Of a stretch of DNA of 64,000 bases, positions 36,342 through 47,415 are shown piece by piece. Made by a program: the position numbers and the translations under genes. Where the stretch lies: NCBI GenBank assembly GCA_030142905.1, contig JASJOG010000257.1, forward strand, positions 124,001-188,000. The letters run 5' to 3'. Source of the stretch: Heliopora coerulea. Lineage: Eukaryota; Cnidaria; Anthozoa; Scleralcyonacea; Helioporidae. The notes under the pieces were generated by a model, which was not told the origin of the DNA, ran no database searches, and saw nothing but the letters and a program-made list of their open reading frames with translations. The stretch's first letter is position 1. Every line of letters begins with the position of its first letter.

Positions 36342-37185
36342 ACTTAAAACTATTCTTACACCAGTAACTTCTACACCTAGTGTGAGTGTAAATATCTCGG
36401 GTTCTACTTAACACAATGACATTGACAAAGCATGCAGATTTTTGAATCTTTGTTCACAACGAAAACAGCAACATATTCCATTCTCGTGCAAAAACAAATG
36501 AACCTTTCATCAGTGGCGAAGCTGACGATAAATGATCGGTCATGCTATTGTGACTTCAGAGTGAATGCGAGCGCCGAAGGCGCAAGCCCCCTCTCGGGGG
36601 GTCCAAAGAGCATGCTTCCCCGGAAAATTTTGAAATCTGGAGTCTTGGAAATGCCATTTCCTGCATTTTGAGGATAGTTTTTAAGAATTCTGAGCATCAC
36701 AAAATGTTGTTTAAAGTAAGCAAAGTTCAAAATATTTTGGGCTGTTTTATCTTATGTCAGAGCCTATTGCCACGCTTATGGAGCACTGACAAAGCTGTGA
36801 GTGAATCCAACATTGATAGCCATGACTGATGAGCAAGTCTAGCCCAACATTACTGTTTAACTAAACATAGAAGTGGAGACTTACTGTAAGTGTAAAATAT
36901 TTACCATGATTATGCTTGAAAAATACTTAAGTGAATTGGTCCTCAATGCTTTTTACACTGAGTTCACCTCAAGTCTTCTTTCATGAATTTGTTCATTGCA
37001 TTCAGTTTCACTGTAAATGGCTTTTCTTTCCTTTGTAAAGATTTTTCACTGAATTCATCACATCATGCATGCAGATGTACAAATAGCAGGCAGCACATTC
37101 TTAACCAGCAATAAGTCATCACAGTAATGAATAGCTTGAAAATCCCATGGAGAAACAGAATCGCTGAATGAATATTTCTGACACT
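36342..37185. other. Intergenic, no gene recognised
   Basis: Contains a GC-rich GCGCCGAAGGCGCAAGCCCC segment at 36570-36600 (dispersed-repeat-like). Otherwise plain AT-rich sequence. Confidence 0.5.
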
Positions 37186-37665
37186 TCATACAGCAACTTG
37201 TCTATTTAATCAGCAAAAAGTCATCATATAATAATGAACCACATCAATAATAATCTGTCTGAATGTATAAATATCATAATATTCCAGATGATACAGAAAG
37301 TCCTTTACAAACTTGATAATGTCATGGTGAAACTGACCCTTGATACAGCAACTTGTCTATTTAATCAGCAAAATATTTATCATGGTAATGTACTACATTA
37401 AAAATGACCTGATTGAACGCATGAATGTCATAATATTCCAGATGATAAAGGAAGTTCTTCACATACTTGAAAATGCCACGGTGAAACTGACACTTCATAC
37501 AGCAACTTGTCTATTTATTCAGCAAACATCATCATACAATAATAAACCACATCAAAAATTAATGATCTGCCTGAATGCATCAATGTCATAACATTCCAGA
37601 TGATACAGAAAGTCCTTCACAAACTTGAAATGCCATGGGGAAACTGACACTTTATACAGCATGAT
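37186..37665. repeat. ~155-bp tandem repeat, three copies
   Basis: AGCAACTTGTCTATTTA recurs at 37192, 37347 and 37501; each unit also has TCATAATATTCCAGATGATA and GTGAAACTGAC. Copies are about 80-85% alike by eye. Confidence 0.85.
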
Positions 37666-38245
37666 GTTGTGAAACTCCAGGTCGAAAGAGCAACTAAGGC
37701 CAGCAAAAGAGACGCTTCTTGTCTTCACTAGCACATAGTCAATCCTTCTTCGTATACCAAACCTCTTGGAACATCATGTCCCTCGTCTTGATCATGAGCT
37801 TCGGCATAGGTCTTCGACTAACGATAACTTTCTGCTCGCTCACATTTCTTGCAGAAAAAGACTTCCTCAGAAGCTGAGATATGACGCCCCAGTCGTTCTG
37901 AAGATCCGCATGGTTGACTTTGATCTATATTCGCCCTTATTCGCTATTTGATCGCTGTTAGTATTGCTACTGAATTTTAAATAACAAGAGTCGTGCTATT
38001 GGAAATCAGCATGACCTGAAGCCCAAAACTGGCAAGGTACGCATCCGCAAGAGATACTTCAGCCAATCCAATGACGCACAAATTTCGGCTACGTCCTGCT
38101 ATCTGAGATGAGCATTACTGGCTACAGGTCACCAATGCACGTAACTCACCGCATAATTCACTTTCGAAGCAAACATCCATTTTCAAGCATGTAAAAAAAT
38201 TCTTAACTCTGCAAAATATTTGGCCATGCTCAGCATGACCAGCAT

Positions 38246-38311
38246 GACCGCTAACTTCGCCACTATTCTTTTCACCTTAGCCATCGCTGTACCTGTCGCT
38301 GTTCTCAAAAT
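38246..38311 (-). pseudogene. Dead copy of exon 2 of the secreted acidic gene
   Basis: Minus strand: a TGCTTTCAG acceptor at 38312-38320, then codons for DFENSDRYSDG followed by TAA (38277-38279), where the live copy has TTA. Homology fades shortly after. The matching exon 1 is absent from this arm, so the copy is a pseudogene. Confidence 0.8.
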
Positions 38312-40355
38312 CTGAAAGCAGACAAAGATAAAATGAGTTGGTTGGCCGATAACAATTTCAGCTAAAATTTCCTACAGATAAAGTCCCATGATTGTTTGGC
38401 TCTTTTAGTTTACTAGGGCTCTTTGAAATCTTTTTGTCAGACTATACCATAGGTTGTCCTTTCACTTCAAAGAAGTTGGGTTGTTGGCTCGCTCTTTTCT
38501 TAAACTGTTTTAAAACTCTTAGTCAGACAAACGCATGCGTTGTCCTTCCGCTCCATAAACGAAATGAGTCCTCCTTTCAAACAACTGCTCTGTTCTCAAC
38601 GAATCTGATCTAGTCTAAAACATATCTAATCTAAACTAATCCAGTGAACAAGTGCATGACATTCACTCACCGGCAACCAAATGTTTGCTTGCAAATGAAA
38701 AGGATTCCGGACCAAGCTATCGATTAAATGCTTGTTGATAAAATGTCTTATTGGTGAGCCCAGGCCAAATAATGGGGAGTTTAAGCAAGCTAGTACGGCG
38801 ACAGCATTTCACAAAGTAGCTTAACTTACGCAGTGGAATAGAATAACATTCTACTAACGTTGTAATGAATTGTGAATGTTGGTTACGTCTCTGAAACTCT
38901 TCTCAGCACCTCTGGTCAATATGTTTACATTTATAAGATCCGAAATGTTCTATATATTATGTCAACGAGGTCGTGGAACCGTGGACATGTTCTCGACTAC
39001 GCACTGTGTAGAAGTGGAACGGTGTTGAAAATACACCAGGGACTACAAGTTATTCAGTTCTTTTGTTTTGAATGGCTATTTCTATTGTAAGAATACGTCC
39101 GCACAGACATTGCCGTAGTGTTTGCTTAAACTCCCTAATATCGATTCCTAAGTGTCGAAACCCAAAACGCAGTATTCATTGTTCAAGGGGCTTAACAGTA
39201 TAAAAAATAGTTTATGCACGCTTATATACGTCAAGTTTTAACTAACAAGAACTCTACCTAAAAGTATTTAAAAATGTGCTCCAGTTACTAACCACCTTTT
39301 GACGTGTTAGCATTTTTAAACCCATAGCAACTTCCAAAGATCTCAAGTTGAGGGACGTGGTGTGTATAATTATACAAACCTATCCCTACTCTTCTCGGCC
39401 AGAGTTCATGTTTTAAAGCGCGTATGCACAGAAATTCCCTGCCACCGAGTTTCACCCCTCGCCCGGGATTCTTCAGTCTAAATAATGGCACTTTGCACCG
39501 TCGGATAGGGGAATTAAAAAAATCCCGTAATGTCGTTGGGATTTTAATCAATATTAAGGCTGAAACACATTGTGCAGTCGCCGTGATCGAGCGACCAGAG
39601 CGACTGCTTTGAGCGGGTTGCCATGTTAAGGGTTGATTTCATGGAGAATTTCAGCCCGGCATTCCGATAAAATACTTGAAAAACGGAGCCCGCAGTTACA
39701 TGAAGAAAGTTTCAGCCAGGTTTGGGCTACCCAGGCAGAAAAATCCCACGTAATCGCGCGAAAAAATTTTAACTCGGGTCGAAAAGATGTTGACAGACGT
39801 GGGAAGATGCAAATTGCCAAAACAACATAGCCTACCGACAAATTCCTACCTGGGTTCACTTCCAGTTTCAGTTTCTGCCCGGGTTAAGATATTTCATGTA
39901 ATCGGGACTTTTTTCATTTTTTCATCGGGAACGGCCTGCCGGGCAGAAATTTTCCCATGAAATCAGCCCTCTTAGTCCCTTGGTCGCTTTGATAGTTTGA
40001 CATGTTGGACTTTGGGGCTTGGTCGTTTCAGTCGCTTCAGGCTCATTGGCTGAGGTTCGGCTAATTTGCTCGAAACAGCGCGTTCATACTCGAGAGCAAA
40101 CAGCATAATGGTGTGTTTTGGGGATGCTTTAACCCTTTCACTCCTGAGCTTTTTAAAAGAAATTATAAATTATTCAATCTATTCAAAATCCTTTTTGAAA
40201 TTTATTCATGCATCGAATCTGCATTCATTAACTCGCGCTCATAGGCGCAGTTGGAGGCAAATGATTAATAAACTTGTCTAGAAATTATACAATATTACAC
40301 GACCTGAAGGACAAAAATTATGAAAACGAATGAGCGAAGCTTAACGCGTGGGGCT

Positions 40356-40740
40356 AGAGTGCAGTTCAGCGGACGCACCTGGATGCTGACCAGTATATTG
40401 CCGATTCAATAGCCAAGTAAAGTGAGATATGGCGGCAACATTTTAGGAGACACAACCCAAGGAAAAATGAGTTTATTAAAAGTATTATATTGACATATAT
40501 TTAGCAAGGGTTAGGATTAGGGTTAGGGTTAGAATTGGTTGTAGAATAGTACTGTAAAGTTTCTTTATTTTTGGTGAATTGAGTGATATCTTCGTTGAAT
40601 AAGACTATTTTACGTTCGAAAGTGGTCACGGCTGCATTTTAATTTCCCGTGGAAAGTTCATAATATTTGCTGTTGAGCCGACTGAAAAGATCAGCGGCCA
40701 GGTGCATCCGTTAAACTACACCTGTACCACGCGTGGAATA
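40356..40740. repeat. Fold-back element with internal telomere-like repeats
   Basis: Inverted ends GTGCAGTTCAGCGGACGCACC / reverse GGTGCATCCGTTAAACTACAC enclose (TTAGGG)n-type repeats at 40506-40533. The same element is in the right arm at 49466-49848, with telomere-like repeats at 49657-49699, so it predates the duplication. Confidence 0.8.
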
Positions 40741-40909
40741 GAATCAGAGAGCGAAATAGAAACTGAGTGACTTTTCTTCTCAACGAAGGACCGACTAATT
40801 GCAACAACACATGAAAAATTCGGAAAGTCATTCGAAAGTAAAGATAAAATTGTTATTCATCCCCTCGCAATTCTCGAACGAAACTTTTCTTATTAAAAAT
40901 CATTAAAAT

Positions 40910-40913
40910 CTTT
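40910..40913. other. Deletion junction (CTTT microhomology) in left arm
   Basis: Left arm reads AAAATCTTTGCTTAG. The right arm, reverse-complemented, reads AAAATCTTTATTTAAG at one edge and AACGCTTTGCTTAG at the other, 1,977 bp apart. Shared CTTT at both edges indicates a microhomology-mediated deletion that removed exon 1. Confidence 0.8.
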
Positions 40914-41914
40914 GCTTAGATTAATCTGGTTTTGACAGATGACTGCCTTTTTAAGTATTCCCAGTAGCAAAAGCCCACACAAACCACGCCCTACGGAATA
41001 CAGCAGTGCATTTTTAGTATTGTTTGAAAGTTAATATGGAGACACATCTGTCAAAAATAACGAAACGAAAGGTCGATATATCAGAGAAATTTTTCTTGTT
41101 CTTCAGTTAGATTATGCAGGTAAAAATACTGACAGTCAAATGTCCCGCCGAAAAGACGAGAAAATATTTGTCTCAAAGGACAGACTACATGTTGCAATAA
41201 GTAGAGCAAAAATACTTCGCATTAAAATAAGACAAAAAGACTTTTTCATGACAGGGATGCGATATTAACAAAAAATTGTCACTCTGTCTTACCAAGCCTC
41301 CTAACCAGGTGTGCGAAAATTAGTAAATTTCATATAAACATTTCTCTTATTTCAAAATTATTCTAACAATGAACTCATAAAAAGTGAACCAAAAGCTAAA
41401 CGGTAAAAGAAAGGACTCAGGTTGAAAATAAAGTTTCGAGAGTCAAAATCATACATTTAAGACCCAGATGGTACAAGTTGCGAAAAATGTAACTTTTAGG
41501 CTTTGTTTGGTTGCGGGTCGAAACCGCGACCCCCCAGATCTAGTGCAGTACTCTGCCAACTGCACCACGAATCTCATTGCCGAGGGCACGGGCAAGGGTT
41601 CTGCATTCACGAGGATGGTAATGCTGATGAAAGTAAGGGTATATTCGAGGAGTATCACGCATTTACAGTAGATTATATGATTATCGTGAGATCGAATGTA
41701 GATTGTTAACGTTCATCGTTGAAAACATCTCATTGATAATACATATCTATTGTCGAGTGAAATTTATTTGTGCTGATCTTCTTACCACAGTAATACATCG
41801 ACATACATTCAATTCCAAAATCTTCGCGTTTCTCAAAATCTACCTCACAGAACGAGCGTTATAATCCGCAGTAAGTGTTACTGCTAGTTCTGCTAAAGTG
41901 CAGAACAGATTTGC

Positions 41915-43879
41915 CACTGGCGTAGCTACGAATTTCTTCAGGGGGGGGCGAAACTATAAATTTTCCGACAACTGGGCGTGGTCAAGTGGGCGTGGTCAAA
42001 GGAACGTGGTTAAAAGGTGTGGCTTTTAAAAACTGTGTACAGATGAGACATCATCAAGGAATGAACAAGAATATCTTTATTATATTTAATATTTACATCA
42101 GATGGCGATATATGTTCGCTATGAAAAGCCGGCTGCCATTTTCAAATCAACTAAGTGTGAAGAAATGGTAATATGCTAGTATATAAACATACAATTTCAG
42201 GTATTATCGAATAGGTAGATCGAGGTAGATCAAATGTTTCTATCGCTATTTCTCTTCAAATGTAATGTACTCAGACAGGCTACACACTGAACACAGAGTT
42301 TTAACTTTTAACGTTGAAAAACGTTTTATGTCACGTCCATGTGAATTAACACATTATTTAAAAATTCTTCTTGTTTTGTCGTTCAGGAACGGCATTTGGA
42401 GTTCTCGAATCGAAATATTCGAAACAATTTCACGATTGATAGAAATACAAGCGAGATTCGACAGGCGTTTTTCCGTCATGGTACTGCGCAAGTATGTTTT
42501 CACACGTTTTAAGCAACTGAAGGCTCTCTCGTCATGTGCTGATGAGACAGGAATTGTAAGTGCCAGTTGTAACAATGTTGCAATGCTTGCGAACTGGCCT
42601 GTCAAGTTGTGCGTCTCCAAAAACACCAAAAGATCTTCAGCATCACGGGGAACAGCTTCACCGTCCACTAAGTCCCACGCGTTTAGTAACGCGTGTACAT
42701 TCTTGTACTCCATGACGACTGTCTCCTTCGCAGGCAGGTCATTGTGGTAGAATGAGCACAATGTTTCCAGTTGCTCCAAACTGGATTCCTCTGGAACCTC
42801 CACATGCTTGTCAATGAAGGTGGTTGGGGAGATGCAGTCAAAGGCCTTCAGAACGCCAACCGTCGTATCATTGAAGCGCGTCTTCAAATCAGTGACGATT
42901 GTATCTAGAACGACATTGTATACGTCAATTCTAAATCTTTCTTGAGCATCAACAGCAGCTTCTTCAGCTTGGTCTGACTGTGGCTCATCGAAGAACCGCC
43001 GTCTTTGTCGCTGTCTTCTCGTTTCAAACTCAGCTGGGAGGTCAAGTGAACTGCAAAGTTCCCTTGCTTTCCTCAGTGTGGCATCAAAGTGGTCGTTGTT
43101 GGACCTCATGGTGGAAAATTGGCGGATACACGCTTCGATCAAGTGACACGATACCCCAATGTTCAGAAAAGGCCCCTGAACTTTATCAGTTGCCGCTTTC
43201 GTGATCACCAATATGTCAAACCAAAAGTGGAGAAGTACAAGGAACTCGAACTTCTTTAGGCCGTTCAGAAGGCCATTAGCATCGGACAGACAACTAACAT
43301 CGAGTTGACGCCACGATTCTAGGTCACTTTACTTACCTATATCTGTTTAACTTTTATTGATGAAATGTCACAAATGAGTTCGCAAACAGGATCGTGAACA
43401 GAATGAAACTGTACGTAGAACAAAGCTATAACTGTATAACACTCTATGATTCTAGTCAAACAACACAACAACTCAACAAGTGAAATACGAGATTTTACTC
43501 CGCAGCTAGTAAACAGCTGTCCATCGGAAATAATTAGTGACAGTTTATGGACAATATGGTCAACACCGACAACACGTGAAAGTTTTTTCGCAATTTGGTA
43601 AGCTGTTGCCCACTTATAGACCAGTGTAAAATATTTAGTGACAACATACAGCGCAGATGCCGCAGAAAAACGAAACAGACATTGTATTTGTATCATTTAC
43701 TATTTACTTTCTTGGTAAGAATGGTTCTAAAGTACAAATATATTATACGTGTGAATAATTAATTACTTTGCCAGTTCGCTTCAGAATTTCCGACAAGCTT
43801 CCAAATTTTCCGACAAACGGCACCCAAAACGTCCAGTGGGGGGCGGTCGCCCCCCTGTTCCCCTGTAGCTACGCCACTG
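41915..43879 (-). mobile_element. hAT transposon, internally reduced
   Basis: Ends CACTGGCGTAGCTACG and, inverted, CAGTGGCGTAGCTACAGG, each followed by a G-rich run. Contains the C-terminal part of a hAT transposase. Flanks (AGATTTGC / TAATTTAC) do not form a clean 8-bp duplication, consistent with rearrangement at the arm boundary after insertion. Confidence 0.85.
42354..43330 (-). pseudogene. hAT transposase C-terminal region (ZMYM1-like)
   Basis: The open frame continues above the ATG at 43211 up to about 43330 (ESWRQLDV..GLLNGLKKFE). Landmarks: HLIEACIRQFSTMRSNNDHF, LPAEFETRRQRQRRRFFDEP, and the dimerisation end LLQLALTIPVSSAHDERAFS..LKRVKTYLRSTM..RLSNLACISIN of hAT/TTF-ZMYM1-like transposases. 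The N-terminal zinc finger and first catalytic residues are absent, so it is not functional alone. Confidence 0.88.
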
Positions 43880-43963
43880 TAATTTACGTCACGCCCCAGA
43901 TATTCCTGCCCAAAGAAAATTTCATGAATTGACGTAGGAATATTTGGGGCGTGAGGTAAATTA
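43880..43963. repeat. 84-bp hairpin MITE abutting the hAT element
   Basis: TAATTTACGTCACGCCCCAG..ATTCCTGC inverted against GTAGGAATAT..GGGGCGTGAGGTAAATTA. Starts at the first base after the hAT terminus. Confidence 0.8.
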
Positions 43964-46253
43964 CAAAGGCACGACATGAAATTTCATCTGCCTTATTCTA
44001 ACATGATTACTTTAATGTGTTAAGTAGCACAGTTTTTTTTTTAATGAAAGCCTTAAGGTTCGAAATTTTTAGAGCCTTATCAAGTGTAATTTTTCTTTAA
44101 ATCTGACAAACTTACCGAAGTACCACATTTAGACCAAGTTTAAAATTATAGTTATGCCCATGTGATGTTACGATCAATTCCTGTTCAAAATTTGAGTGCA
44201 ACATGGAACTGTACAAAAAATAGAGTTAATGGCATAAGTGTCACACTTTGTCAAAATCTGGAAAGTAATAGCGAGTGAGATCGGCAAACACGAAGACAAA
44301 GTGGTGGACGTCAATGCCATCGATGTTAGTATCAAATTGTCCACGTTGAAGCCAACCCATTAAGTATGGCTATTAAAAATTGGCTTGAACGATCACTTGC
44401 GAAATACGCCCGAGAACGTTAAGAGAAGGATTCAGTTGGCTGGAATTCAATAAGCTGCTCATGTTGACCTTTTACAGATCTCGATTAAACGGCAGAATGG
44501 AACGAAAATGTATTTATTCAATTTATCTCTCATGTTGTGATTTGATGTCGATCAAAAATCGCCGAAAACGTTTTCTTCAAATATACAACTTCCAGAACGG
44601 CTTATATATATTGAGTAACCGTGTTCACAGTAAACTTAAATGTTACATTTTACATTAGTTGGTGCATTTTGCTGTACAAGCATTGTTAAATTAACGCCCA
44701 TTAGTTGCGTTACAAATTCCTTCGATATTGTCCGAAATTGGGTCCGAAACTAGTCCGAAATGGAAAAAATACGCGTCCGAATTAAACTTTCCAAAACTTT
44801 TCGGCCCGAATTTTCACTTAATGTGTAATACCATATGTATTGTGCCCGTATTATTGTGCAAGAAATAGCATAGGTGTCAGAGTTAACTCGTTAGTCGAAA
44901 CAGACCCGGCACTTAGTCAGTCAGCTTACAAATGTACAACAACGCTTTGTAATTCAAATATATATTTACTCAAGTTATAAACGTCTTCAACTGCAGACCT
45001 TGCGTGAAAACAGTTATCTTTTGACGCAGTGATTACTGCTGAAATAATTCAGAAACAGGCCACCGAAATTGTCATGAACTTCCATTTTATCTTCATCACC
45101 TTATCGCAAGTTGATCGGGAGAGTGCTTGATGAACCAGAATTATTATAATTTCTATACTGATACTTCCTCCTACTCTTTGCAAAGAACTGTTTGTCTTAT
45201 GCAATCGAAATACAAAATGTCTTTTGTTCTGTCCATGTCTGCATGCAGCCTGTCTGTTCAAGGGACTATTTCCCCTTCTATTTTTTCGGAAGATTACCAG
45301 TAATTCTCATTATTTTTTAATGAACAGTCCTGGTCGAAGACTTTCCCTGAAGCATCTACCTTTTCATTGGTTGCGAATCTCTATATCTTCACCTTGACCA
45401 GCAAGTAATTGAATTTGTATTAAAATATATTCAACGTCCACTAATATTAATTTAAGAATCTCGGCTTGAAATGCGGCTGGAGGCCTTTATAGATGTACAT
45501 TCCTCTATAGGAATTTGCTAACTCTAGAACTACGCGGGCGTTTAGGTCTGCTTGTGCACGAAGGTCTGTTAAAACTTTTGAGCGATCTTAAACTGGCTGC
45601 TGTTATTGCATAAGCATATTTCACAATGAGTAAAGTTTAATTGGAGGATACGAATGTGATAAAAAGAAATTTTCCGCAAAGAAAGAGACATCAAAACTCT
45701 TCAAAATTCCACCCTCTGCAGCACAATTGTTTTGATCGCACAGTTGCTTTTCCTTTTGACTTTGTCAGCTATCGCCCCTCAGAAATTCCTTATAACTATA
45801 AAAGGTAATCATGATGTTTTAAAATAAGAATTTTTTAAATTTTATTTTGACAGTTTCAAACATGTATATAGACTCGTACATGGTTTCCTTTCTCGGGAAA
45901 CACACATCTAAAAGAAAAACGTGTAGATTGTTTGGAAAGGTATCACCAGAGCGCGGTTCTTTTTTGTCATGATGGAAGAACTCATGCCACGTTTTCGGTT
46001 TCAAAATCGACTGTCTATCGTCATACCTTAGAGCTATTTTCTTGTTTGTTCTTTTTAAAACCTTTGGTAGAGCCGTCTTCTTAGATCCCGCCGAGCTTCG
46101 CATTTTGAACAAACAGCTGGATGTCCCTATACTCCCTTTCTATCCAGAAAAAAAGAAATATGTACTAACGGAGACTGAATGAAACTTCTATCTGTGCCGT
46201 TGTCCTGATTGCGGCAAAAACATTCATACGTGTTTTTCTCCCCTTATTCCACT
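43964..46253. other. Unique spacer between the inverted arms
   Basis: No gene assigned. A 97-codon minus-strand frame at 45819-46112 (KTALPKVLKRTNKKIALRYD..) is protein-like but unrecognised. The rest is AT-rich. Confidence 0.45.
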
Positions 46254-47244
46254 GCAAATCTGTTCTGCACTTTAGCAGAACTAGCAGTAACACTTACTGC
46301 GGATTATAACGCTCGTTCTGTGAGGTAGATTTTGAGAAACGCGAAGATTTTGGAATTGAATGTATGTCGATGTATTACTGTGGTAAGAAGATCAGCACAA
46401 ATAAATTTCACTCGACAATAGATATGTATTATCAATGAGATGTTTTCAACGATGAACGTTAACAATCTACATTCGATCTCACGATAATCATATAATCTAC
46501 TGTAAATGCGTGATACTCCTCGAATATACCCTTACTTTCATCAGCATTACCATCCTCGTGAATGCAGAACCCTTGCCCGTGCCCTCGGCAATGAGATTCG
46601 TGGTGCAGTTGGCAGAGTACTGCACTAGATCTGGGGGGTCGCGGTTTCGACCCGCAACCAAACAAAGCCTAAAAGTTACATTTTTCGCAACTTGTACCAT
46701 CTGGGTCTTAAATGTATGACTTTGACTCTCGAAACTTTATTTTCAACCTGAGTCCTTTCTTTTACCGTTTAGCTTTTGGTTCACTTTTTATGAGTTCATT
46801 GTTAGAATAATTTTGAAATAAGAGAAATGTTTATATGAAATTTACTAATTTTCGCACACCTAGTTAGGAGGCTTGGTGAGATAGAGTGACAATTTTTTGT
46901 TAATATCGCATCCCTGTCATGAAAAAGTCTTTTTGTCTTATTTTAATGCGAAGTATTTTTGCTCTACTTATTGCAACGTGTAGTCTGTCCTTTGAGACAA
47001 ATATTTTCTCGTCTTTTTGGCGAGAGATTTAACTGTCAGTATTTTTGCTTGCATAATCTAACTGAAGAACAAGAAGAATTTCTCTGATATATCGACCTTT
47101 CGTTTCGTTATTTTTGACAGATGTGTCTCCATATTAACTTTCAAACAATACTAAAAATGCACTGCTGTATTTCGTATATCAAAATGTCATTCAAAAGTGG
47201 CCTTTGTAGGAATCGGTAGGGCGTGGTTTGTGTGGGCTTTTGCC

Positions 47245-47315
47245 ACTGGGAATACTTAAAAAGGCAGTCATCTGTCAAAACCAGATCAATCTAAGCAAAG
47301 CGTTCATTGTTGAAC
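47245..47315 (+). promoter_or_regulatory. Likely core promoter of the secreted acidic gene
   Basis: TACTTAAAAAGGC (about 47250-47262) is TATA-like and lies ~55-65 bp upstream of the ATG, leaving a short 5' UTR. The same block is kept in the left arm near 40950. Confidence 0.4.
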
Positions 47316-47415
47316 ATGGAGGCCAAGAAAACTCTGCTAATTCTTGTTCTTTTCGTTTCCCTATGTGATGAAACACAGGAAAGCCCAATGAACGGATTTC
47401 TAATCCGAGATGTTG
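47316..47415 (+). CDS. Acidic gene exon 1: signal peptide
   Basis: 33 codons plus one base; hydrophobic core [11 protein letters not shown], then a polar DETQESP start of the mature chain; donor GTATGT. ATG is the first after the promoter-like block. Confidence 0.75.

Larger units (their letters stand above)
38246..41914 (-). repeat. Left arm of a giant inverted duplication
   Basis: Reverse-complement copy of 46254-53260. Paired landmarks: 38392/53136, 39288/52003, 39626/51663, 40066/51223, 41468/46700. Several 67-77-codon stretches translate identically in both arms, so divergence is small. The left arm lacks four blocks present on the right (47301-49277, ~49935-51018, the 52527-52736 retroposon, ~46 bp near 47190). 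It ends at the hAT element at 41915. Confidence 0.92.

Noticed and set aside
41449..41709. Small conserved gene duplicated at 46459-46719
   Set aside because: Identity comes from the inverted duplication; several overlapping frames on both strands are equally kept, so there is no sign of coding selection.
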